Source of the DNA: MPNP01 sp965221445
GTDB taxonomy: Bacteria; Pseudomonadota; Alphaproteobacteria; Rhodobacterales; Rhodobacteraceae
Direction: 5' to 3'
Assembly: GCA_965221445.1 (NCBI GenBank)
Contig: CBDCSF010000013.1
Coordinates: forward strand, 682,001 to 746,000
Length of the DNA: 64,000 nt
The notes beneath the pieces were generated by a model. The model saw only the letters and a program-made list of their open reading frames with translations. It did no database searches and had not been told where the DNA came from. A program made the position numbers and the translations under genes. Within the stretch, counting starts at the first letter, position 1; each line of letters begins with the position of its first letter. Below are positions 25,956 to 34,800 of the stretch, piece after piece.

Positions 25956-26833
25956 ATAATTTTCAACTAAATTATATTGAGGTTCCTTCTATCCTCAAAA
26001 CACTAATTAGTAAGATTTGTTCTGACCATAAATTAACAGGGCTAGAGGAGTTAGTTACTTCAAATAAAGTTGAAAAACTGTCTATTTTTAATGATGAAAA
26101 TTGGTTGTTATTTCGAGACACAGTTAATCAAATTTACAACAAACATAATTTTGCTGTAATTAAAGGATTTGGTGCAGATCATAATGGGGCATCTCTATTA
26201 TTTGCTGCATTGACAATAGGGGAATCATTGAGATGTTACAGAGGCAATAAAGTAATTAAGCATTTCAAAATGTCCCCTTGGACTAGAGAGTTAGCTCACA
26301 CCCTGAAAGCAGGGGAATTTCATACCGACCTTAACACTGAAAAAAATCCTCCTGAGATTACTGCCATCCAATGCTTGGAGCCTGACCCCGGAAGTCCCAA
26401 CTATGGGATTTTATACGTAGCTAACCTTCCTGAATTAATTCGTGAAATTAAACAAAATCAGAATCAAAAAATCCTTCAATTCCTAACAGATGAGATTGTT
26501 ACAATGTTGAGTGAAAGGTCTTCATCTAGTTGGACTGGAAACTTGGTTGATGATTACATGATAAGATACCATCCTGAAACTCTTCGGGCAGCTAATAGAA
26601 TGATAGGTAAAACAACTCATGATCTAGAACAAATTATTGAAGCGATAGAATCATCAGCACGATCCGTATCCGTACCCATTGCCTTGAACCTTGGAGACTT
26701 AGTTTTGATCTCAAACCGAAGAGCTTTGCATCGTCGTGGTAAAAGTTCTGTATTATTTGAGAAATACCCGACTGAGTTTCAGTCAAGACGAATTGCAATT
26801 CTTCATGCTTCAAAAGAACGGAAAATAACTTGA
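25952..26833 (+). CDS. TauD/clavaminate-synthase-like Fe(II)/2OG oxygenase
   Basis: A 293-residue oxygenase. The facial triad is complete: HxD in GEFHTDLNTE (His124, Asp126) and the distal His260 in ISNRRALHRRGKSS, with the 2-oxoglutarate arginine in QSRRIAIL (about 279-280). The closest general type is the TauD/clavaminate synthase group, which hydroxylates or desaturates amino acids and peptidyl side chains in natural-product pathways. It overlaps both neighbours by 4 bp. The target is unknown, but the operon suggests tailoring of a shared product. Confidence 0.8.
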   Translation: MNNFQLNYIEVPSILKTLISKICSDHKLTGLEELVTSNKVEKLSIFNDENWLLFRDTVNQIYNKHNFAVIKGFGADHNGASLLFAALTIGESLRCYRGNKVIKHFKMSPWTRELAHTLKAGEFHTDLNTEKNPPEITAIQCLEPDPGSPNYGILYVANLPELIREIKQNQNQKILQFLTDEIVTMLSERSSSSWTGNLVDDYMIRYHPETLRAANRMIGKTTHDLEQIIEAIESSARSVSVPIALNLGDLVLISNRRALHRRGKSSVLFEKYPTEFQSRRIAILHASKERKIT

Positions 26834-29800
26834 GCAAAGCAATTGAGATTGTCGGGGCAAATACAAACAACCTAAAATCTATAGATGTCACCTTACCTTC
26901 AAAAGCAACAATGGTCATTGGGGTATCGGGATCTGGTAAGAGTTCGTTATTGTCCAATACTATAGCAGCCGAAGCAAATTTGCGCATGCATAGATATTTG
27001 AACTTTCAGCAACCTCATATGGGTAATAAAGATGTAATTGCATATATAGGCGAATTACCAACTTGTGTTCATTTTACTCAATCTGCCTTTAGAGCTTCAA
27101 GTAGAACTACCATCGGCACTTCAACTGGAATTCTATCCCTGCTAAGAAGATTTTTTTTAAAACATGCTATCCCATGGTCTGAAGAAATCAAGTCAGAAGT
27201 CCCCAAACCATCAGTCGATAGCTATGCAGGATGGTTAACTTCACACTATAAAGGAGCTTTGACTGTTTGGGTTGTTACAGATAGGTGGCAACGTACTGAT
27301 GGAGTACGTTCTGTGAACGAATTAAAAAAAAATGGTATAAATTTTGCTGTAATTCGTAGTGAGTACGACACCCTTATCAACAGTAATAATGATAATTTAG
27401 TTGACCTAACCAACTTTCAGCCATTGTCCGTGGGTCCACTAAGGCTTATTGAGGCCAAGATTGGCCGGATAAACTTACCTGATGATATATCAGAACTTAA
27501 GAAAATTCTTCAGATTTCCTTTGGTATCCGGGGAGATGTAATTGTTGAATTGGAAAATCAAATAGGTCTTCCAAGTCATTTTATAAATGAGCGGGGAGCA
27601 TTAATTGATAGTGCTTTTCATTGGGTTCACCCTGATGTTTTACAGCCTTTTCTAGTTCCTTCAAATGCTCTGTTATCGTTCAATTCTCCCTCAAGTCATA
27701 ATAGTGGAGCTTGTCCCGCTTGCCATGGTTTAGGTGTATTAATAAATGTGGATATTGAAAAATTAGTTATAAATCCAAATAAAAGTATGCACGGTGGGTG
27801 TTTTTCACTTTGGACGGAAAAAAATTATAAAAATATAAATATACAACACAAAACCATTGAAGGTATGCGAGGACTTCAAGGATTTTGTCCAGATACACCA
27901 TGGAAACACCTAAGTAAAAGGGCTAAAGAATTAATACTTTACGGCTCTGGTGAAAATGTTTTTTATGATGTAGACCCTCATTCAAAAAGACGACTCGGTA
28001 AAGAAAGAGGTTTCAGTGGTTTTATTGAATTAATTAAACGGCGTCATGGTATGCCAGGCTCTCCTACAACATTAAAAGAACTTGTCAAAGAGGTACAGTG
28101 TAATGCTTGTAAGGGAACAAGGTGGTCGAGAGAAGCACGAGCTTTATTATTGGGGCAATGGGGGATTCATGATATCCTAAAACTTACCTTTAATGAGCTA
28201 GTAGATCTTACTAAGGTGAACGGGCCTATGGATAAATCTATAGGTGAAGTTGCCCCCGCACTTGTCAACAGTTTATTCCATACAGCTACGGCCTTTGTTG
28301 AAGCAGGTCTTGGTCATCTATCTGGTGAAAGAGGGATGTCAACATTAAGTGAGGGTGAAAGTCGTCGTTCCAGACTTGCCACAATTTTAAAAAGTGGTGG
28401 TGAGGGTTTAGCACTTCTACTAGATGAACCGGCACGAGGGTTGCATGAAGAAGATATTTATCACCTTTCTAACGCACTATTGAAACTAAAGAGAAAGCAC
28501 ACATTAATATTCAATGATCATAAGGTTTCTCTTGCAAAAGTCGCCGATCAAGTATTAGAGATCGGACCAAGTGCTGGATATAATGGTGGTCAAGTAGTTT
28601 TTCAGGGCTCATCACAGCACATATCAAAAATTACATCCCAAATAGAAATTAGCCGCAAGCAACTACCAGTTAATTCTTTTGACGACTGGCTAACTATATC
28701 TGGGGCTTGTATACACACAATTTCAGATATCACATTTAAATTTCCATTAGAAAAACTTATTACTATTACCGGTGTTTCAGGGTCAGGAAAATCCAGCTTG
28801 ATTAATGGAATAGTTATACCCGCTTTGTCAAAAGCTTTATCAAATAGTTTCAATGATGAAGAACAAAATTACACTCGGGGAACTTGGGATGGGGTGTCTG
28901 GTTATCAACAAATTTCAAATGTATTAGTTTTAAACCCAAGACCAGCTAGTAGACAAAGAAGAAGTACTTTGGTTACTTTTCTCAAATTAGCAAATCAATT
29001 ACGCAAGATCTTTGCAGATTTGCCTGATGCAAAGAGCTCGGGGCTAAGACCTACCGATTTTGGATTGAATGCAGGCAATGGGCGTTGTACATCTTGTCAT
29101 GGATTAGGAGAAAGAAAGGAAAATGGAATTTGGATAACCTGTTCATTTTGTGGAGGTAGTGGATATAACAAAAAAATTATGGACATCAAAATTGATGGTC
29201 AGAGCATTACAGAAATCCTAGAACTACCAATTAGCGTACTCGTAGATCACCCAATATCTATAAATGCAGGCTGGACTAAATTATTACAACAAGTTATTGC
29301 GTTAGATCTAGGGTATTTAACACTTGGGCGTCGGGTTGACCAGCTAAGTGGTGGCGAACATCAACGTATACGTATAGCCCAAACGTTAGCTAAAAAAAAT
29401 GTTAAAGGTTTACTTATCGTGTTAGATGAACCATCGGCAGGACTGCATCCCAACGATGTAAAAAGATTATTAAAGTCAATTGATCATATAGTTTCCGAAG
29501 GTAAAAATACAGTACTATTGATTGAACATAATATAGATCTTATTCGTGCATCTGATTGGATTATTGATATGGGTCCAAAAGGTGGTCCAAAAGGTGGTAA
29601 GATTGTTGGAGAAGGTACACCTGAAGATATATCAAAACTTAATACACCTACAGGACTTGCCTTGGCAGGAAAAATTTCAAAAACAACCGAACCTTTTAAT
29701 TATAACGACAAGTTAAATTCAAAAAACAAAATAAATGATCCTGTAAAGTTTACTCAAGATGCTACTCGTTGGTTACGAAGATTAGTTGGAGAAGATGTAG

Positions 29801-31092
29801 CACCAACAGAAAAAGATAATTTTGATTTTAATAAACTTTCTGTCCCATATAATCACAAAGTTGATGATATACGTGCTCTAGAGATTGCATACTTAGATTT
29901 CGAAATAGGACGATTTATCTTGGACCGCGCGGATAATACCCCTAATGATATTTCAAAAATAGCTAATCTTTGGTTGAAACATCCAGAAGCAAGAATACAA
30001 ATAAATCCCTACATGGAAGAAATTGTTGTCTGGGGAGATAGAATCCCAAAAAGTAATAAACAATTTACTAAAAAAAGATTGTCGCAATTTAATCTAGAAT
30101 TTGGTTCTGAATTATTGAATTCTAATTTGGTTAATCAATTACGTGTGTCTGGTAAAAGATTTGAACCCATTTCAGGTCAGTTGGATGAAAGGATTCGTCT
30201 AGTTAGAGATGCCCTTGATTTAGGAGGTGGTTTCGTTGAACTTGCGATAGATCAAAGACATAAATTAGGACAAATATGGACACGTTTCTCAGACTTGGAT
30301 TCTATTATTCCAACTGTAGCACCGACTTTTATGAATTCTGCAGATTTTTCACGTAAAAATGGTACTGGAGGATGCCCTTGCTGTAAGGGTAATGGTATTG
30401 TACAAACAATACCAGAAAGGTTTTTTATTGACAATTCGGATACTGAACCAACAGATGAATATTTTCTTACTTCAGAGTGTCATGAAATACTTAAAGGCAT
30501 TAGGAGAAACAATCTTATCCCCTTTTTCAAAAAGATGATCTCGGAGGGATTGTGGCAAGAAAACAAAAAATATTCCCAACTGAATCCAAAAGAAAAAGCA
30601 ATCTTGTTGTACGGCTTTTGGTGTAGACCGGGGCATGGTAGTTTTCTCAAAAAACCTATATCAAATCGTGAAGAAGTACGGTCTTGGTTGCGTTGGGATG
30701 GTTTGATACCATTAATTAACATGGAATTGGATCGTTCAAAGAATTTAATTTGGCAGAACCAAGTAAAGGAATCACAACAGCAAATAATCTGTCCTAATTG
30801 CAGTGGAACGGGTTTAAAGCATTATTTTCGTGCAGTAAGATTTGGTCAACAATCTTTTTTTGATTTGATTCTCAATGGAACTGTTGAAGAATTTATTCAG
30901 GAAATGAAAAAAATAGAACCACAAAATACAAGAAAATTAAAAATGAAAGAACGCATCCTGTATTGCCTAGAACCATTGGAAATAAATTTACCAAAAGTAA
31001 AACTAAACGAACCAGTTTCTGATCTTAATCAGATTAAACAGGTGTATAAAAGAGTCGTTAGCAGTATGACACGGCTTAATTTGGTTGAATAA
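26830..31092 (+). CDS. Giant UvrA-like ABC ATPase with a third module
   Basis: A 1420-residue UvrA-superfamily protein; UvrA itself is about 940. Module 1: Walker A GVSGSGKSS (31-39), zinc-type CPAC near 293 and CNAC near 423, an altered signature LSEGESRRSRLA (about 505) and LLLDEPARGLH (about 529). Module 2: Walker A GVSGSGKSS (about 648), CTSC (751), CSFC (769), signature LSGGEHQRIRIA (838), LDEPSAGLHP (863) and switch His LIEHNID. The last 470 residues repeat UvrA-like zinc regions (CPCC about 1180, CPNC about 1320) without Walker motifs. Start is TTG 26830, overlapping the oxygenase stop. UvrA-like proteins in antibiotic clusters (such as DrrC) give self-resistance; that role here is inference. 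Confidence 0.85.
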   Translation: MSKAIEIVGANTNNLKSIDVTLPSKATMVIGVSGSGKSSLLSNTIAAEANLRMHRYLNFQQPHMGNKDVIAYIGELPTCVHFTQSAFRASSRTTIGTSTGILSLLRRFFLKHAIPWSEEIKSEVPKPSVDSYAGWLTSHYKGALTVWVVTDRWQRTDGVRSVNELKKNGINFAVIRSEYDTLINSNNDNLVDLTNFQPLSVGPLRLIEAKIGRINLPDDISELKKILQISFGIRGDVIVELENQIGLPSHFINERGALIDSAFHWVHPDVLQPFLVPSNALLSFNSPSSHNSGACPACHGLGVLINVDIEKLVINPNKSMHGGCFSLWTEKNYKNINIQHKTIEGMRGLQGFCPDTPWKHLSKRAKELILYGSGENVFYDVDPHSKRRLGKERGFSGFIELIKRRHGMPGSPTTLKELVKEVQCNACKGTRWSREARALLLGQWGIHDILKLTFNELVDLTKVNGPMDKSIGEVAPALVNSLFHTATAFVEAGLGHLSGERGMSTLSEGESRRSRLATILKSGGEGLALLLDEPARGLHEEDIYHLSNALLKLKRKHTLIFNDHKVSLAKVADQVLEIGPSAGYNGGQVVFQGSSQHISKITSQIEISRKQLPVNSFDDWLTISGACIHTISDITFKFPLEKLITITGVSGSGKSSLINGIVIPALSKALSNSFNDEEQNYTRGTWDGVSGYQQISNVLVLNPRPASRQRRSTLVTFLKLANQLRKIFADLPDAKSSGLRPTDFGLNAGNGRCTSCHGLGERKENGIWITCSFCGGSGYNKKIMDIKIDGQSITEILELPISVLVDHPISINAGWTKLLQQVIALDLGYLTLGRRVDQLSGGEHQRIRIAQTLAKKNVKGLLIVLDEPSAGLHPNDVKRLLKSIDHIVSEGKNTVLLIEHNIDLIRASDWIIDMGPKGGPKGGKIVGEGTPEDISKLNTPTGLALAGKISKTTEPFNYNDKLNSKNKINDPVKFTQDATRWLRRLVGEDVAPTEKDNFDFNKLSVPYNHKVDDIRALEIAYLDFEIGRFILDRADNTPNDISKIANLWLKHPEARIQINPYMEEIVVWGDRIPKSNKQFTKKRLSQFNLEFGSELLNSNLVNQLRVSGKRFEPISGQLDERIRLVRDALDLGGGFVELAIDQRHKLGQIWTRFSDLDSIIPTVAPTFMNSADFSRKNGTGGCPCCKGNGIVQTIPERFFIDNSDTEPTDEYFLTSECHEILKGIRRNNLIPFFKKMISEGLWQENKKYSQLNPKEKAILLYGFWCRPGHGSFLKKPISNREEVRSWLRWDGLIPLINMELDRSKNLIWQNQVKESQQQIICPNCSGTGLKHYFRAVRFGQQSFFDLILNGTVEEFIQEMKKIEPQNTRKLKMKERILYCLEPLEINLPKVKLNEPVSDLNQIKQVYKRVVSSMTRLNLVE

Positions 31093-31096
31093 GTTC

Positions 31097-31825
31097 ATGA
31101 GTTATGAATTATTCGGACGATTTGCTGACCTCTATGACTGGCACACTCCTCCACATCATTATCAGAATGACCATTCTTTCGTATTAGGACGGTTAAGAGA
31201 TTTTCATCGTATTCTTGATATAGGTTGTGGAACAGGTGTTTTTCTAAAAAAAGCCATTGATTTAGGATTTGATGCATATGGCATTGATGCATCTAAAGAA
31301 ATGGTGAATATAGCCAAAGAGCGGGTTGGAAACCATCGGGTTAGAACATTATGGATGCAAAACCTAGGTAATGCAGAAACCTTTGATGGAATCGTATCTT
31401 TGTGTTGGTCTTTCAACTACGCTAGGTCATTTATGGAGGCACATAAAATTCTGGAAAATTGTTTTAACTCCTTAAATCCGGGTGGAATGTTAATTCTACA
31501 GGTTGCACATGCTCCCAATGCAACTGGGAAACTAAATGAAGATCGAGAGAAGGGACCAATGGGTGATGAAAACGATATAGTTTTTTTGTACCGATTTAGC
31601 CAAATCAGAGGGCAACCGAATAGCATGTCTGCCCAGTATGTATATGGCTGTAAGAGTAGGGAGGAACTTATTTTTGAAGAGCACATTCTACCTGTTGCGA
31701 ATGTTGAAAATATTGCATTGCTTGCATCAAAGGTTGGATTTAAGGATATTGAACTATTGGATTCATGTTTTGAAGAACAGTTTAGTAAATCATTTAATGT
31801 GTTTCTTATCGCTAGAAGACCTTAG
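31097..31825 (+). CDS. Class I SAM-dependent methyltransferase
   Basis: A 242-residue methyltransferase with N-terminal YELFGRFADLYDWHTPPHHY, motif I ILDIGCGTGVFLKKA (about residue 37), motif II AYGIDASKEMV, and LNPGGMLILQVAHA (post-motif). The type resembles small-molecule N- or O-methyltransferases. ATG 31097 is preferred; TTG 31085, which would overlap the UvrA-like gene by 8 bp, is an alternative. It is the last gene of the operon. With the methyltransferase at 25275 it suggests two distinct methylations or a two-substrate pathway. Confidence 0.85.
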   Translation: MSYELFGRFADLYDWHTPPHHYQNDHSFVLGRLRDFHRILDIGCGTGVFLKKAIDLGFDAYGIDASKEMVNIAKERVGNHRVRTLWMQNLGNAETFDGIVSLCWSFNYARSFMEAHKILENCFNSLNPGGMLILQVAHAPNATGKLNEDREKGPMGDENDIVFLYRFSQIRGQPNSMSAQYVYGCKSREELIFEEHILPVANVENIALLASKVGFKDIELLDSCFEEQFSKSFNVFLIARRP

Positions 31826-32364
31826 AACTATTAAATCAATATCAATGTTGCCTGTACAAGGACAACCAGACCAAAACGACTTGTTCTTATGAGACTAAGC
31901 CGAACCACATCCTCGCATGACCTAACATAGTAACGGTTTATTTTTATTCTCTTACTGGTTACGGTCGTGAATAATTCGAATATTTCCTTTTAACGAAATC
32001 AAAAAAAACATCCAAAACTAAAAGGCTTACTATCCTATTCAGGTACCAATAGCCTTACAAATGCTAATAACCTCCTTGCTGGTGGGCAGAATAGATTCTG
32101 TTAAACAACTCATCAAATGATGGTTGTTACACAGTCGGAAAACTTATGGATCTAGTCATTATGGCAAAAACATTGAATGAAAAGATTTGCAAAATTAATA
32201 AACATAATATAATCCTACTGGTGTATGGAGCCTTAAATTGGTGGAATATTTACCCCCAAGCTAGTCAATATAGAGCAATAAAATTCCATTGAGACCGATC
32301 ACAATACCAACAATGACACCTTTCTATAAGGTCAAAACTTGTAATCAAACAGCCCAAAATAGTT
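31826..32364. other. Non-coding stretch after the operon
   Basis: About 540 AT-rich bases. A short plus-strand frame at 32160-32291 (about 43 residues) is open but has no family character. No strong terminator hairpin was recognised after 31825. The stretch looks like island border DNA. Confidence 0.35.
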
Positions 32365-32553
32365 TCGAGGTTTTCGTTCAAATCAAGGAAAGAAGATTGT
32401 ATATCCAAGTATGTAATCCCAATAATTATTCTTGATGGTGGAGGGTATTCTGATGGTGCTAGAGATTGGTTAATAAGTCAAGCCGGAAAGAACAATCTGA
32501 AATATGTTTTCAATCAAGGGGAGTTTGTTAGGTTTGCAAAAAAGGCACTTTAA
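32365..32553 (+). pseudogene. C-terminal remnant, possibly of a restriction endonuclease
   Basis: An open frame without start codon reads YVIPIIILDGGGYSDGARDW, then LISQAGKNNLKYVFNQGEF and stops at 32551. The hydrophobic strand followed by LDGGGYSDGARDWL and a terminal phenylalanine-rich helix resembles the end of some type II restriction endonucleases. The rest of the gene is missing. The family call is from memory of the pattern and weak. Confidence 0.35.
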
Positions 32554-32691
32554 GGATCGTCAAGCGTATAAACCCCTTACAAAAATACCATCCAAGAATT
32601 TTTGAAACTCAGTTTAAATTACAAAATTCTTTTCTACTTGTTTCTGATATTGTTGTGGTTTAGAACGAGAATGTTTTCTTTTCAAACCAAT

Positions 32692-32766
<75 letters not shown>

Positions 32767-32777
32767 TGAATTTCTTA

Positions 32778-34694
32778 TCAATTTTCTTTATCCGATTTTG
32801 AAAATTGCCAGGCCAAGGGATATTCGTTTAGGATGCCCTGCACCCTTTCCTTTTGTTCTTCATCCCAATCACCATCAATATTTGAAACAAGTCCTTTCTT
32901 GGGAATTTCTGCAGTTGATATATCTACTTTAAGTCCTTCCTGTTTAAACCGCTGACTTAAAACCCTGTTTATTGCCCTTATTCTTAAATCCGGTTTGAAA
33001 ACTTTTCCAACAGCTGTTTTAGGAAGAGCTTCCAAAACTTCTACACTTACGGGAACTGCCAATTTATTGGTAATATTCTCTTTGGAGAATTGTAATAATT
33101 CATCTGGACTAACAGTGGCGCTCTCAATTAATTCAACATAGACACAGGGCACCTCACCAAGTTTAGTATCGGGTTGACCGATGGCACCTACAAAGGCAAC
33201 TGAATCATGCCCGGCAAGAGTTTCTTCAATTATCGCAGGATCAATATTATGTCCCCCACGAATAATCTGATCCTTTGCCCTCCCGGTTATCCAAACATAC
33301 CCATCTTCATCAATTTTCCCCAAATCACCGGTACGCAACCATTTATCCTCGGCGTATAATCCTTTGTTCTTATCACTGTCTGTATAGGTATTTCCAACAA
33401 ATACGCCTGGTGCAGAGATACAAATTTCGCCGATTTCATTTGTTTTACACTCGCTGATGATTTGGCCCTGATCATCACAATCCAGAATCCTGACATTCGT
33501 ATAAGGGAAAGGTAATCCCACGGAACCGATTTTCTTGACTCCATCGGGTGGGTTGACCGAAGCAATACAGGTTGTTTCCGTAAGACCATACCCTTCCATG
33601 ATATTCACACCTGTGGTTCTCTCAAATTTATTGAAAAGTTCAATTGGAAGTGGAGCAGACCCACAAATAGCTGACCGGAGGGAGGAAATATCTGACTTGA
33701 TTGGTTTTTGCATCAAAACTGATAATGCAGTCGGAACGGTAATCATAAAGGTTACCTGCCATCTTTCCACCAAGTCCCAGAACAAATCAAATACCTTGTC
33801 GCCTCGATAACCGGCCGGAGTGGGAAATACAGTATGAGCGCCTGTTCTAATACCGGACATAAGAATGGGATAAGCTGCAAAAACATGGAATAGAGGCAAG
33901 GGACATATCACGACTTCATCAGAAGAAATCCCTATCATCTTGCCACACCATCCGTTATAGATCATACCGGATTGCTTATGCTGGGCTAGTTTAGGAAGTC
34001 CTGTCGTACCACCAGTATGAAATAAAGCTGCAACCCTATCTTCAGTTGAATCCTCAAAATCTAAACCTTCTCCATTCTGCCCGCTTATTCCCTGATAAAA
34101 ACTGTGAATTGTGACTCCACTTGGATAACTGGTTTTTGGTCTCAATAATCCTGCTATCCAGGCTTTCGGTGGCTTTAGATAACGGACCAGATCAATTTCA
34201 ACAATATGCTTGATATTGGGACATTCGGCAACTGCTTCATGAGCGAGCTGGGCAACATTGGTTTTAGGAAAAGATTTCAGGGTTACCAAAACTTTTGCGT
34301 TAGAAGAATTTAAAATTCCAGCAATTTGCTCGGCACTTAACAGGGGATTAATCGGATTAACCTTGCCTGCAATCATACCACCCAATAGGGTAAAAATTGT
34401 TTCATTGCTGTTGGGGAGTAAAAACGCAACCACATCATCCTTACCGATTCCAAGGGAATGGAAAAAATTAGCTGTCTGGCATACCCTTCGAAATACATCA
34501 TTCCAGGTCAAGGTTTCTGCGTGTGACTTAGGGTCGGCTAAAATCTGAAACGAAACAGCCGGCTTGGTACCGTACTTTTCCCGAGTTTTGTTCAAGGCCT
34601 CATAGATGGTTGCAGGGTTTTCAACCTCCTCCCATGTTGTTGCTTGCTCAATGGATTTTTTTCCTTCAAGGTCGGTAAACACTGTCGCCTCCAA
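32778..34694 (-). CDS. AMP-forming acyl-CoA synthetase
   Basis: A 638-residue adenylate-forming enzyme. Core motifs are FHTGGTTGLPKLAQHK (P-loop-like A3), GYGLTETTCIASVNP (A5) and WLRTGDLGKIDEDGYVWITG with RAKDQIIRGGHNI (A7-A8), and the catalytic Lys region KTAVGKVFKPDL (A10). It activates a carboxylic acid to acyl-AMP and then acyl-CoA. The long N-terminal extension (SIEQATTWEEVENPATIYEA) is seen in an alphaproteobacterial acyl-CoA synthetase group. Substrate chain length cannot be read from sequence. It stands alone, convergent with tRNA-Thr. Confidence 0.9.
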   Translation of the reverse strand: MEATVFTDLEGKKSIEQATTWEEVENPATIYEALNKTREKYGTKPAVSFQILADPKSHAETLTWNDVFRRVCQTANFFHSLGIGKDDVVAFLLPNSNETIFTLLGGMIAGKVNPINPLLSAEQIAGILNSSNAKVLVTLKSFPKTNVAQLAHEAVAECPNIKHIVEIDLVRYLKPPKAWIAGLLRPKTSYPSGVTIHSFYQGISGQNGEGLDFEDSTEDRVAALFHTGGTTGLPKLAQHKQSGMIYNGWCGKMIGISSDEVVICPLPLFHVFAAYPILMSGIRTGAHTVFPTPAGYRGDKVFDLFWDLVERWQVTFMITVPTALSVLMQKPIKSDISSLRSAICGSAPLPIELFNKFERTTGVNIMEGYGLTETTCIASVNPPDGVKKIGSVGLPFPYTNVRILDCDDQGQIISECKTNEIGEICISAPGVFVGNTYTDSDKNKGLYAEDKWLRTGDLGKIDEDGYVWITGRAKDQIIRGGHNIDPAIIEETLAGHDSVAFVGAIGQPDTKLGEVPCVYVELIESATVSPDELLQFSKENITNKLAVPVSVEVLEALPKTAVGKVFKPDLRIRAINRVLSQRFKQEGLKVDISTAEIPKKGLVSNIDGDWDEEQKERVQGILNEYPLAWQFSKSDKEN

Positions 34695-34800
34695 TCATTG
34701 AATACTTTGGTATTTTCAGTTTTGTGTTCCTATACTGATCCGATTTTAGCATATTGACTTCCACAATTCTAAATATTGTTTTCTCTCTAAACTTCACCTG

